Below are positions 5,803 through 12,333 of a stretch of DNA of 13,973 nucleotides, piece by piece. The notes under the pieces are model-generated. The model was given only the letters and a program-made list of their open reading frames with translations. It did no database searches and was not told the DNA's origin. Positions within the stretch are counted from its first letter, which is position 1. Every line of letters begins with the position of its first letter. Position numbers and translations under genes: made by a program. The DNA comes from Clostridia bacterium (GTDB taxonomy: Bacteria > Bacillota > Clostridia > Christensenellales > Borkfalkiaceae), in contig CAAFYG010000085.1 of assembly GCA_900767195.1 (NCBI GenBank), positions 1 through 13,973 of the forward strand. The letters run 5' to 3'.

Positions 5803-6743
5803 ATCCGAAAGCGGCGCAGACTTGCCCGCAAAAGCGGAAACAACAAAAACAAAAAAAGCAAAACGAAGAGGGGCGGGCGTTCCGCGTTCACCCTCTCTTT
5901 TTGCTTGCGGGGGCGTATGCGTGTTTTCACCGTTCGCTGCCGCTGTATCTCGGGGCGGTGCTTGTTGCGCTCGAACACGAGTGCGCACATTCGTTTGCGG
6001 CGGCGCGGCTCGGCTTCCGCTTAAACCGCGTGGTGCTGATGCCCTACGGAGCGGTGATTTCGGGCAATCTCGACGGCATTTCGTTTAAAGACGAAATCCG
6101 TGTGGCGGCGGCAGGGCCTTTATGCAATCTTTTCACCGCGCTTTTTTTCGCCGCGCTGTGGTGGCTTTTTCCCGATACCTACGCGTACACCGATACGGCG
6201 TTTTATCTTTCTCTTTTTATCGGCGCGGGCAATTTTTTGCCGCTGTATCCCTTAGACGGCGGCCGCGTTTTAAAATGCGCCCTGGCAATGAAAACGGGCG
6301 AAAAAACGGCGTTGAGAATCTGCCGCGCGATCAGCTTGTGCGCGGCGGCGGCGATTTTAGCGGCGGCAGCGGTGCTTGCGGCGCGGGGCAAAGGCGCATT
6401 TTCGCTTTTCGTTTCGGCGGCGTTTCTTTGCTTCGGCGCGTTTTCGGGCGGCGGCAGATACGAAAAAATTCAGCCCGATTATACGGCGGCTTTTTCGCGC
6501 GGGACAGAGATCAAACGGGCGGCGGCGGACGGAAGCATGAGTTTAAAACGTGCGCTGTCTCTTTGCGAAAGCGGGAAATATCTGATTTTAGAGGTGTATT
6601 CGGGCGGCGAAAAGGCGTTCGAGGCGGAAGAAAGAGATTTATATAACGCCGTTTCGGGTGAAAATTTATATCTGCCGCTTTCTGAAATTTTCAAAAAACG
6701 CAAAAAATGCGAAAAAGAAGCGAATATCGCCTGTAAAGTGTAA
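5787..6743 (+). CDS. spoIVFB: SpoIVFB-like intramembrane site-2 metalloprotease
   Basis: A 318-residue site-2 protease (M50 family). The zinc motif is HECAH at residues 64-68 inside a hydrophobic helix. The second conserved motif, NFLPLYPLDGG, spans residues 149-159; its Asp157 is the expected third zinc ligand. Several membrane segments follow, then a soluble tail (about 225-318) in the position of the CBS domain of B. subtilis SpoIVFB, though I see no clear CBS motifs. In spore formers SpoIVFB cleaves pro-sigma-K in the mother cell. The family core begins near residue 34, so the first 30 residues (Lys/Gln-rich) are an extension. ATG at 5787 overlaps the end of spoIVFA by 16 bases and lacks a clear ribosome binding site, which suggests translational coupling; TTG at 5778 is an alternative. 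Confidence 0.88.
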   Translation: MGGIVNPKAAQTCPQKRKQQKQKKQNEEGRAFRVHPLFLLAGAYACFHRSLPLYLGAVLVALEHECAHSFAAARLGFRLNRVVLMPYGAVISGNLDGISFKDEIRVAAAGPLCNLFTALFFAALWWLFPDTYAYTDTAFYLSLFIGAGNFLPLYPLDGGRVLKCALAMKTGEKTALRICRAISLCAAAAILAAAAVLAARGKGAFSLFVSAAFLCFGAFSGGGRYEKIQPDYTAAFSRGTEIKRAAADGSMSLKRALSLCESGKYLILEVYSGGEKAFEAEERDLYNAVSGENLYLPLSEIFKKRKKCEKEANIACKV

Positions 6744-6772
6744 AAAACGTGTGAAAGATGTGCGGAAAAGCG

Positions 6773-6801
6773 TTGCCAAAAATCGAAAAGCGTGGTATAC
6801 T
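6773..6801 (+). promoter_or_regulatory. Sigma-A promoter with extended -10 for the RNase E/G gene
   Basis: TTGCCA (6773-6778) and TATACT (6796-6801) have a 17-base spacer, and TGG directly precedes the -10. The start is predicted near 6808, leaving a leader of about 38 bases. The gene can therefore be expressed apart from spoIVFAB. Confidence 0.8.
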
Positions 6802-6845
6802 TTTATCGGTGTAAAATTTTTTTCGCGGCGGGCAAAGGAAGACGA

Positions 6846-8345
6846 ATGAAAAAAGAGTGGTTTTTCGACAGATACTGCGGACATTTGATGGTTGCGCTTT
6901 TAGAGGACGGCGAGCTGACGGAATTTGCCGCCGAAACGGAAAAAAACGGCGATCTTGTGGGCAACGTGTACAAGGGCGTTGTAAAAAACGTGCTTTCCGG
7001 CATGCAGGCGGCGTTTGTATCGTGCGGTCTCGAAAAAAACTGTTATTTATCCACCGACGAGGCGTTTACCGATTATTCGAAGTACGACGGCTCTCCCGCG
7101 AAACAAACTCCGTTGCGGCTGAAAGAAGGCGACGAAGTGGTGGTGCAGGTGACGCAGCCGCCGCGGGGGAACAAAGGCGCGAAAGTGACTACGAGGCTTT
7201 CTTTTGTGGGCAAAAGGCTGATTTATCTGCCTTCCACCGATTTTTTGGGGATTTCGCGCAAGATCACGCACGAAGAAACGCGGAACGTGCTTTTAAAAAT
7301 CGCGGAGAAAATGCGAAAATCGCCCGAAGAGGGGTTTATCGTGCGCACGCAAGCGCCTTACGCATCGAAAAAGGCTTTGGAAAAAGAAGCCGAATATTTA
7401 AAAAATCTTTATTCCGAAACGCTTGAAAAGGCAAAAAACGCCAAAGTGGGCGCGCTTTTATACCGCGACAGCGATTTGCCCGTGCGCGTGATGCGCGACA
7501 GCATCGGCGACGACGTAGCGCAGATGATCGTGGGTGACAAAACGCTGTACGAAAAGCTTGTGAAACTTGCAAAACTGCGCGGCGATCTGTCTCCGAAAAA
7601 AATCGTTTATACGGGCGGCGAACAAGCGATGTTCCGAAGATTCGGCATCGATAAACTCATGTACGAAGCGTTGAAGCCGAACGTGATGGTGAAAGGCGGC
7701 GGATACCTTGTGATACAGCAGACGGAAGCGATGACGGTGGTAGACGTAAACACGGGCAGTTTTGTGGGCGATACCTCGCTGGAAGAAACGGCGTTTGCCG
7801 TAAACCTGGCGGCGGCACGGGAAGTGGCGCGGCAGGTGCGGCTGAGAAACGCGGGCGGCATCGTGGTGGTGGATTTTATCGATATGGACGAGCCTTCGCA
7901 TCGTCAGGCGGTGACGGACGCGCTGACTGCGGCGCTCGCGCGGGATAAAGCAAAGTGCCGCGTGCTGCCGATGAGCGATCTTTGCCTTACGGAATTTACG
8001 AGAAAACGGCAGGGGAGCGAAGTACAGGCTTACTTTTTCAAGCCGTGCGGGCATTGCGAATCGCGCGGGTTTATTCAGGCGGACGTGTTTGTGGCGTCGC
8101 GCTTGCGGGCGGATATCATGGATCTTTTTGCAAACGGCTACAAGACGGCGGTGGCAGAATTAAACGAATCGCTCATGAAAAAAATTTTGCGCGAGGGGTG
8201 GCTTTCCGAGGAAGTGTCGGGCGTCTGGCGGGATAAACGCGTGTATATGATCCCGCATAAGACGTTTGCGGACGGCGAATTTACCGTGCGCGGAGATAAT
8301 TCGGGAGTGCTGACGTTGCCCGATAAAGCGCAGATATTATATTAA
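6846..8345 (+). CDS. rng: Ribonuclease E/G family endoribonuclease
   Basis: A 499-residue protein, close to RNase G length and without the long C-terminal scaffold of E. coli RNase E. In order: an N-terminal RNase H-like segment, an S1 RNA-binding domain (about residues 35-117; GNVYKGVVKNVLSGMQAAFV), then the DNase I-like catalytic part with VVDVNTG (Asp300) and RQVRLRNAGGIVVVDFIDMD (Asp343). These correspond to the Mg-binding Asp303 and Asp346 of E. coli RNase E. A CGHC pair (residues 401-404) takes the place of the zinc-link CPxC that holds the dimer. The family makes 5'-end-dependent cuts in rRNA precursors and mRNA. I chose ATG at 6846 because it follows AAAGGAAG and starts the conserved MKKEWFFD segment; the frame is open upstream but unsupported. 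A gene of this family near spoIVFB recurs in Clostridia. Confidence 0.93.
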   Translation: MKKEWFFDRYCGHLMVALLEDGELTEFAAETEKNGDLVGNVYKGVVKNVLSGMQAAFVSCGLEKNCYLSTDEAFTDYSKYDGSPAKQTPLRLKEGDEVVVQVTQPPRGNKGAKVTTRLSFVGKRLIYLPSTDFLGISRKITHEETRNVLLKIAEKMRKSPEEGFIVRTQAPYASKKALEKEAEYLKNLYSETLEKAKNAKVGALLYRDSDLPVRVMRDSIGDDVAQMIVGDKTLYEKLVKLAKLRGDLSPKKIVYTGGEQAMFRRFGIDKLMYEALKPNVMVKGGGYLVIQQTEAMTVVDVNTGSFVGDTSLEETAFAVNLAAAREVARQVRLRNAGGIVVVDFIDMDEPSHRQAVTDALTAALARDKAKCRVLPMSDLCLTEFTRKRQGSEVQAYFFKPCGHCESRGFIQADVFVASRLRADIMDLFANGYKTAVAELNESLMKKILREGWLSEEVSGVWRDKRVYMIPHKTFADGEFTVRGDNSGVLTLPDKAQILY

Positions 8346-8393
8346 GGCAATACCGCGCAGAACGCACCTGAAAGATTTTGCGGGCATCTGCTT

Positions 8394-8457
8394 GCAAATT
8401 GCGGCCGAATTTCCGCATAACTGCGTTGCTCGGCGGCGAAATTCACCCGAAATTTGC
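8394..8457. repeat. Imperfect 23-bp inverted repeat, possible dispersed element
   Basis: Bases 8394-8416 and 8435-8457 are inverted copies that match at about 18 of 23 positions (GCAAATT-CGG-GAATTTC core) around an 18-base loop. No T-tract follows, so it is not a typical terminator for rng. Its loop-proximal segment TTGCTCGGCGGCGAAATT (8426-8443) recurs in inverted, slightly shortened form at 10140-10155. That points to a repeat family used in this genome. The whole rng-pyk gap (8346-8535) is otherwise featureless apart from a weak pyk promoter. Confidence 0.5.
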
Positions 8458-8478
8458 GTTTTGAACGGGCGAACGCGC

Positions 8479-8505
8479 TTTAAAAGCTTACAAAAAAGGC
8501 ATAAT
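8479..8505 (+). promoter_or_regulatory. Weak candidate promoter for pyk
   Basis: CATAAT (8500-8505) is a fair -10 that puts the start near 8512, about 24 bases before the pyk ATG. The only -35 is TTTAAA (8479-8484) with a short 15-base spacer. The position is right but the match is poor. Confidence 0.35.
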
Positions 8506-8535
8506 ACATTTACAAAGTAAAGGAAGTAAAAAGAT

Positions 8536-9948
8536 ATGAGAAAAACGAAAATCGTATGCACCGTAGGTCCGGCTTGCGACAGCGAAGAAACTTTCGAGGC
8601 GATGTGCCGCGCCGGCATGAACGTGGCGCGGCTGAATTTTTCGCACGGCTCGCACGAGGACTACGAAAAGAAGATACAAAAACTGAAAAACGTGCGCGAA
8701 CGGCTGAAGTATCCGCTTGCGATCATGCTCGATACGAAAGGGCCGGAATACCGCATCCGCACGTTTGAAAACGGCAAAATCACCCTGAACGAGGGCGATG
8801 AATTTACTTTTACGGCAAAGGAAATCGCAGGCGATCAAAAGCGCGTTTCGGTATCGTACCCGCACCTTGGCAAAGAGCTTGAAATCGGCGATAAAGTGCT
8901 TTTGAATAACGGATTGATGATTTTCACCGTAACGAAAATTGCGGGCGACGACGTGGTGTGCCGCGTGGACGCGGGCGGCGTGCTTTCCGATCGGAAGAGC
9001 ATGAGCTTTCCGGGAAAAGTTTTAAAACAGGTGTACCTGAGCGAGCAAGATAAGAAAGATATTCTTTTCGGCGTAAAGCACGGGGTGGATTATATCGCGT
9101 GTTCGTTTGTATCGTGCCGCCGGGACTTAGCAGACGTGAAAGCCTATTTAAAGGAAATCGGCGGCGAAGAGATCGATTTGATTGCGAAAATCGAAAACCG
9201 CGCGGGCGTGGAAAACATCGAAGACATCTGCGCGGAATGCGAGGGTATTATGATCGGGCGCGGCGATATGGGCGTGGAAATTCCCTACGAAGAGCTGCCC
9301 GCGATACAAAAAGGACTGATCACGAAGTGCCGTCTGCTCGGCAAGCGCGTGATCACCGCTACGGAAATGCTTGAATCGATGATCTCGAATCCGCGCCCCA
9401 CGCGTGCGGAAATTTCGGACGTGGCGAACGCCGTGTACGACGGCACTTCCGCCACGATGCTTTCGGGCGAAACGGCGGCGGGCAAGTACCCCGTGCAGGC
9501 GGTGGCGGCGATGGCGCGCATCGCGGAATACACCGAGCGCGAAATCGATTATCTCGGGCGGTTCGATCGCTCGGCGTTCCGCATTAAAAACACGGTGGAT
9601 GCGATTTCGCACGCCACGTGCGGCATGGCGAACGACGTGGAAGCGAAAGCCATTGTGGTGAATACGCTTTCGGGCAAGACGGCGCGCATGGTATCGCGTT
9701 TCCGCCCTGCGGCGGATATCGTTGCGTATACCACCTCGGAAAGAACATGGCGCAAGCTTGCGCTTTCGTGGGGGGTAACGCCGCGTTTATCACCGGTATT
9801 CAAGGGCGTGAGCGAGATGTTTGCCGCCACGGCGGAGGAAACGAAGAAACTTCTGAATTTGAAGAAAGGCGATAAAATCGTGCTGACGGGCGGCTTAACG
9901 GACGGCACTTCGGGCAATACCGATCTTGTAAAAATTCAGACGGTATAA
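8536..9948 (+). CDS. pyk: Pyruvate kinase
   Basis: A 470-residue pyruvate kinase, making pyruvate and ATP from phosphoenolpyruvate and ADP in the last step of glycolysis. The landmarks are TVGPACDS at the N-terminus, the substrate residues in NVARLNFSHGS (Arg32, Asn34), DTKGPEYR (66-73), KIENRAG with catalytic Lys218, and the signature GRGDMGVEIP (241-250). TATEMLESM and RPTRAEISDVANAVYDGTSATMLSGETAAGKYP follow in two adjoining blocks, then a C-terminal effector domain (about 345-470). The extra PEP-utilising domain of some Bacillus enzymes is absent. Glu71 sits where K+-dependent enzymes have Glu, so K+ dependence is predicted. Odd: the B-domain DDG motif is NNG (residues 124-126). AGGAAG stands 9 bases before the ATG. 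It is monocistronic, bounded by repeats on both sides. Confidence 0.96.
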   Translation: MRKTKIVCTVGPACDSEETFEAMCRAGMNVARLNFSHGSHEDYEKKIQKLKNVRERLKYPLAIMLDTKGPEYRIRTFENGKITLNEGDEFTFTAKEIAGDQKRVSVSYPHLGKELEIGDKVLLNNGLMIFTVTKIAGDDVVCRVDAGGVLSDRKSMSFPGKVLKQVYLSEQDKKDILFGVKHGVDYIACSFVSCRRDLADVKAYLKEIGGEEIDLIAKIENRAGVENIEDICAECEGIMIGRGDMGVEIPYEELPAIQKGLITKCRLLGKRVITATEMLESMISNPRPTRAEISDVANAVYDGTSATMLSGETAAGKYPVQAVAAMARIAEYTEREIDYLGRFDRSAFRIKNTVDAISHATCGMANDVEAKAIVVNTLSGKTARMVSRFRPAADIVAYTTSERTWRKLALSWGVTPRLSPVFKGVSEMFAATAEETKKLLNLKKGDKIVLTGGLTDGTSGNTDLVKIQTV

Positions 9949-9967
9949 ATTTTTTCGATTGCCTTAT

Positions 9968-10001
9968 ATAAAGCCTTCCCCCCGGGGACGGGCGCAGCTT
10001 G
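9968..10001. repeat. Internally deleted copy of a palindromic intergenic repeat
   Basis: Bases 9968-9988 are identical (21 of 21) to 10025-10045, and GGGCGCAGCTTG (9990-10001) is identical to 10080-10091. The roughly 35 bases that separate these blocks in the second copy are missing here. The CCTTCCCCCCGGGG half-palindrome is kept. Confidence 0.75.
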
Positions 10002-10024
10002 ATTTCTATAATTCCCAGCCTTTG

Positions 10025-10091
10025 ATAAAGCCTTCCCCCCGGGGAGAAGGTGGACAAAGCAAAGCTTTGGACGGATGAGGGGCGCAGCTTG
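10025..10091. repeat. Full copy of a palindromic intergenic repeat (REP-like)
   Basis: The element consists of CCTTCCCCCCGGGGAGAAGG (a near-palindrome, 10031-10050), GTGGA, the hairpin CAAAGC-AAA-GCTTTG (10055-10069) and GGACGGATGAGGGGC. From memory, repeats of the form CCTTCCCC...GGGGAAGG, a variable stem-loop and GGATGAGG are scattered between genes in many gut Firmicutes. I cannot confirm copy number from one window. It sits between pyk and the ribU promoter and does not interrupt a gene. Confidence 0.75.
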
Positions 10092-10137
10092 TTTTCTTAT
10101 AGCGCAATAGAAAACGTTGCTGCGCAACTTGTTTTTT
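10082..10137 (+). terminator. Long hairpin with T-tract, likely pyk terminator
   Basis: GCGCAGC (10082-10088) pairs with GCTGCGC (10119-10125), and inside it GTTTTCT-AT (10091-10100) pairs with AT-AGAAAAC (10107-10115). AACTTGTTTTTT follows, ending at 10137. A shorter alternative is the stem GTTGC-TGC-GCAAC (10116-10128) directly before the T-run. Either would end readthrough from pyk before the ribU promoter. The left arm is shared with the repeat. Confidence 0.55.
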
Positions 10138-10166
10138 AAAATTTCCGCCGAGCAAGCCGTTTGCCC

Positions 10167-10195
10167 TTGACAATCGCTTTTAAACGTGCTATAAT
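10167..10195 (+). promoter_or_regulatory. Perfect consensus promoter for the FMN riboswitch-ribU unit
   Basis: TTGACA (10167-10172) and TATAAT (10190-10195) have a 17-base spacer, and TGC before the -10 makes an extended -10. The predicted start is 10202, one base before the first paired base of the riboswitch, so expression should be strong and controlled mainly by the aptamer. Confidence 0.92.
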
Positions 10196-10202
10196 AAGCT
10201 TG

Positions 10203-10340
10203 TCTTTGGGGCGAGGCGAAATTCCTCACCGGCAGTATAGTCTGCGACAGTCGATTTTCTGCGAGTTTCGAGCGAGCGGAAAAAAAGGCTCTGAATCGGT
10301 GAAATTCCGATACCGACGGTATAGTCCGGATAGGAAAAGA
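10203..10340 (+). promoter_or_regulatory. FMN riboswitch (RFN element)
   Basis: The conserved RFN blocks are all present in order: GGGGCGAGGCGAAATTCCTC, ACCGGCAGTATAGTCTGCGA, a variable arm with GCGAGTTTCGAGCGAGC, CGGTGAAATTCCGATACCG, then ACGGTATAGTCCGGATAGGA. The closing helix P1 is TCTTT (10203-10207) with AAAGA (10336-10340). The aptamer binds flavin mononucleotide and turns off the downstream gene. A terminator follows at once, so control is probably by premature termination. The target gene is ribU, a riboflavin importer. Confidence 0.97.
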
Positions 10341-10365
10341 TTTTTTCTGTATGTTTGTAATTTTT

Positions 10366-10402
10366 TCGCTGCCAAAGCGCGTTCTTCGGCGGCGATTTTT
10401 TT
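10366..10402 (+). terminator. Intrinsic terminator of the FMN riboswitch expression platform
   Basis: TCGCTGCC (10366-10373) pairs with GGCGGCGA (10388-10395) (8 bp with one G-T pair), followed by a run of seven Ts (10396-10402). It lies 26 bases past the aptamer and just before the ribosome binding site GGAGG (10408-10412). FMN-bound RNA should end here. Confidence 0.85.
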
Positions 10403-10421
10403 ATTGCGGAGGTTTCGGAAT

Positions 10422-11174
10422 ATGAGTAAAACGAAAGAAAAACAACCGTTTTTCACAGCCACGAGAATGGCGGCAATCGCGATTTTTGCGGCGACGGGCG
10501 GAATTTTGTACTCGGTGCAGATCCCTATGCCCGTGATGTTTGCGCCGTGGCTGAAATTCAACCCGTCCGACATCCCCATTCTGATCGGTTCGTTTGCGCT
10601 CGGCGCGCCCTCGGGGGCGATTATTGCGGTGCTGCGTACTCTGATCGGCTTGCTTTTTAAGCCTACGACAACGGCGTTTATCGGCGAAACGGCGGATATT
10701 CTTTGCGGCGTAGCGTTCGCCGTGCCGGCGGGGCTTTTCTACGCGAAGAAAAAAACGAAAGGCGGCGCGGGAATCGCTTGTCTGTTGGGAGGTCTTTGCT
10801 CTGTGGCGGTGGCGGTTTTTGCGAATCGGTTTATGCTGATTCCGTGGTATGCAAAACAGATGGGCATGGGCGCGCTGGCAGAAGCGATGCAGCCGCTTTT
10901 TCCCGCCTGCACCGAAGAAACGTTTTACGATTTTTATCTGTGGCTTTCCGTTGCGCCGTTTAACGCGCTGCGTTGCCTGATCAATTCGCTTTTCACGTTT
11001 TCCGTGTATAAAAACGTGTCTGCGCTGTTGAAAAAAGCCGATGAAAAATTCGGGAAAAAACCCGCGAAAAACGAAGATCAAACCGCGAAGAACGAGGAAA
11101 ATGCCGCCGAAAACAAGCATAATCAGGCAGAAAAGGAAGAAAAAAACGGGGGCGGAAACGAAAAACAGTCGTAA
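10422..11174 (+). CDS. ribU: RibU, riboflavin-binding S component of an ECF transporter
   Basis: A 250-residue integral membrane protein of the ECF S-component class. The N-terminal region TRMAAIAIFAATGGILY is followed by the RibU-typical LKFNPSDIPILIGSFALG (residues 44-61) and about six hydrophobic segments up to residue 200. It captures riboflavin outside the cell and works with the shared energising module (EcfA, EcfA', EcfT), which is not in this window. The FMN riboswitch directly upstream fixes the substrate with high confidence. The last 45 residues are a Lys/Glu/Asn-rich, probably disordered cytoplasmic tail that ordinary RibU proteins lack. ATG at 10422 follows GGAGG at 10408-10412; the frame is open upstream through the riboswitch, but that part is noncoding leader. 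Confidence 0.94.
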   Translation: MSKTKEKQPFFTATRMAAIAIFAATGGILYSVQIPMPVMFAPWLKFNPSDIPILIGSFALGAPSGAIIAVLRTLIGLLFKPTTTAFIGETADILCGVAFAVPAGLFYAKKKTKGGAGIACLLGGLCSVAVAVFANRFMLIPWYAKQMGMGALAEAMQPLFPACTEETFYDFYLWLSVAPFNALRCLINSLFTFSVYKNVSALLKKADEKFGKKPAKNEDQTAKNEENAAENKHNQAEKEEKNGGGNEKQS

Positions 11175-11189
11175 AAAAGCGAAAATCTC

Positions 11190-11218
11190 TTGCCAAAACT
11201 TCGCGCGGGTAGTATAAT
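11190..11218 (+). promoter_or_regulatory. Sigma-A promoter for the tsaE operon, predicted leaderless start
   Basis: TTGCCA (11190-11195) and TATAAT (11213-11218) have a 17-base spacer. Counting from the -10, the transcription start falls at 11225, which is the A of the tsaE ATG. There is no room for a leader or a ribosome binding site. Confidence 0.8.
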
Positions 11219-11224
11219 AAAACT

Positions 11225-11626
11225 ATGAAAAAATTTGTTTCCGAAAGCGCGGATCAGACGCGCGATTTTGCGAAAACCTACGCGGCGACGCTTCGCGGCG
11301 GCGACGTGCTTTTGCTGGACGGCGAAATGGGCGCGGGAAAAACCGTGTTTGTGCAGGGCCTTGCGGCGGGACTTGGCATTTCGGAAACGCCCACAAGCCC
11401 CACCTACGCGTACATGAACGACTACGACGGCAGGCTTTTTCACTACGATTGCTACCGCATCGAAACGCCCGAACAGGCGGAAAGGCTCGGTCTTGCCGAC
11501 TATTTCGATATGGGCGGCGTATGCGTGATCGAATGGTGGCAGAATATCGCGCCGCTGCTGCCCGAAAACTGCAAGCGCGTGCGCATTAAAAAAATCGGCG
11601 AAAACGCGAGGGAGATAGAGTTTTGA
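11225..11626 (+). CDS. tsaE: TsaE, ATPase of the t6A tRNA modification complex
   Basis: A 133-residue P-loop ATPase. It has the Walker A motif GEMGAGKT (residues 33-40), SPTYAY (58-63), the HYDCYRIE block (73-80) and VIEWWQNI (101-108), all in the usual TsaE order and length. TsaE cycles ATP to reset the TsaB-TsaD complex that puts threonylcarbamoyl on A37 of ANN-decoding tRNAs. The ATG is the only workable start, since the next Met is inside the P-loop. No ribosome binding site precedes it, which fits the leaderless start predicted from the promoter. It is the first gene of a five-gene overlapping cluster and overlaps tsaB by four bases. Confidence 0.96.
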   Translation: MKKFVSESADQTRDFAKTYAATLRGGDVLLLDGEMGAGKTVFVQGLAAGLGISETPTSPTYAYMNDYDGRLFHYDCYRIETPEQAERLGLADYFDMGGVCVIEWWQNIAPLLPENCKRVRIKKIGENAREIEF

Positions 11627-12333
11627 AAAATTATCTTGCGGCGGACACCGCTTCGAAATATTTATGCGTAGTGCTTTGCTATCGCGGCAAAAAATATGAA
11701 ATTTTCAAGGACGATTGCGCGATGCGCCATTCTTCCGAGCTGATGCCCGCCGCGGACAAGCTTTTCAAAGAAGCGGGCGCAGAGCCTTCCGAAATGGATT
11801 TTTTCGCGTGTTCGGTGGGGGCAGGCTCGTTTACGGGCATCCGCATCGGTATTGCGGCGATGAAAGGATTCGCGCTTGCCGCGGGCAAAAAAATTCTGCC
11901 CGTCACCACCTTCGACTGCGCGGCATATAATGGGGAAGGAAAGAAAATTCTCTGCCTTTGCGATGCGCTGCATGCGCATTATTATGCGTGCGGCTACGAT
12001 GAATCGGGCAAACGGACTTTTCCGCCCGCGTATATTTCCGAAGCCGAGCTTCGCGCGCTTGCCGCGCAAGGCTACGAACTCAGAACGCTCGAAAACCCCG
12101 ATTTTCTGCCCGCCGATCTGCCTTGCGTGCGCGTAACCCCCGCGATCGCGCTTGCCGGGGCGGCGGAAAAATTATCGGAAAATTCCGAAAATTTCAAAGA
12201 ACCCGCCGCGCTGTATATCAGAAAATGTCAGGCGGAAATCGAAAAGGAAGCCAAAGCTTCGGCGGCTGCGGGCGAAACGTCTGCGGATAAAACCTCTGCG
12301 GATACAAAGGCTGCGGGCGGGGCGGCGGAATGA
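11623..12333 (+). CDS. tsaB: TsaB, scaffold subunit of the t6A synthase
   Basis: A 236-residue protein of the ASKHA fold. ADTASKYLCVVL (residues 7-18) opens the fold, and GAGSFTGIRIGIAAMKGFA (66-84) is the TsaB/YeaZ hallmark; YIRKCQAE (198-205) is the usual C-terminal block. TsaB dimerises with TsaD, the catalytic subunit, which is not in this window. Residues 206-236 are an added Ala/Ser/Thr-rich tail with a repeated SADK/SADT pattern, absent from typical TsaB. The start codon is TTG at 11623, overlapping the tsaE stop as TTGA, with GGGAG about 8 bases upstream. The 3' end overlaps rimI by four bases (ATGA). Confidence 0.95.
   Translation: MKNYLAADTASKYLCVVLCYRGKKYEIFKDDCAMRHSSELMPAADKLFKEAGAEPSEMDFFACSVGAGSFTGIRIGIAAMKGFALAAGKKILPVTTFDCAAYNGEGKKILCLCDALHAHYYACGYDESGKRTFPPAYISEAELRALAAQGYELRTLENPDFLPADLPCVRVTPAIALAGAAEKLSENSENFKEPAALYIRKCQAEIEKEAKASAAAGETSADKTSADTKAAGGAAE

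Noticed and set aside
4606..5988. Long minus-strand open frame (460 codons) opposite spoIVFA and the start of spoIVFB
   Set aside because: It is very rich in Arg, His, Phe and Ala, as expected from the antisense of GCG/GGC-rich coding DNA. It has no recognisable domain, and the plus strand encodes clear SpoIVFA and SpoIVFB motifs.
6792..6845. Upstream extension of RNase E/G to ATG-like start at 6792
   Set aside because: The extension overlaps the -10 box of the gene's own promoter and lacks a ribosome binding site. The family core begins at the ATG at 6846 behind AAAGGAAG.
9968..10101. CRISPR array from the repeated CCTTCCCCCC blocks
   Set aside because: There are only two copies, one internally deleted, with no regular spacers and no cas genes; it is a palindromic intergenic repeat.
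10401..11120. Minus-strand open frame opposite ribU
   Set aside because: It is Arg/His/Lys-rich antisense of a well-supported gene, with no ribosome binding site and no family.
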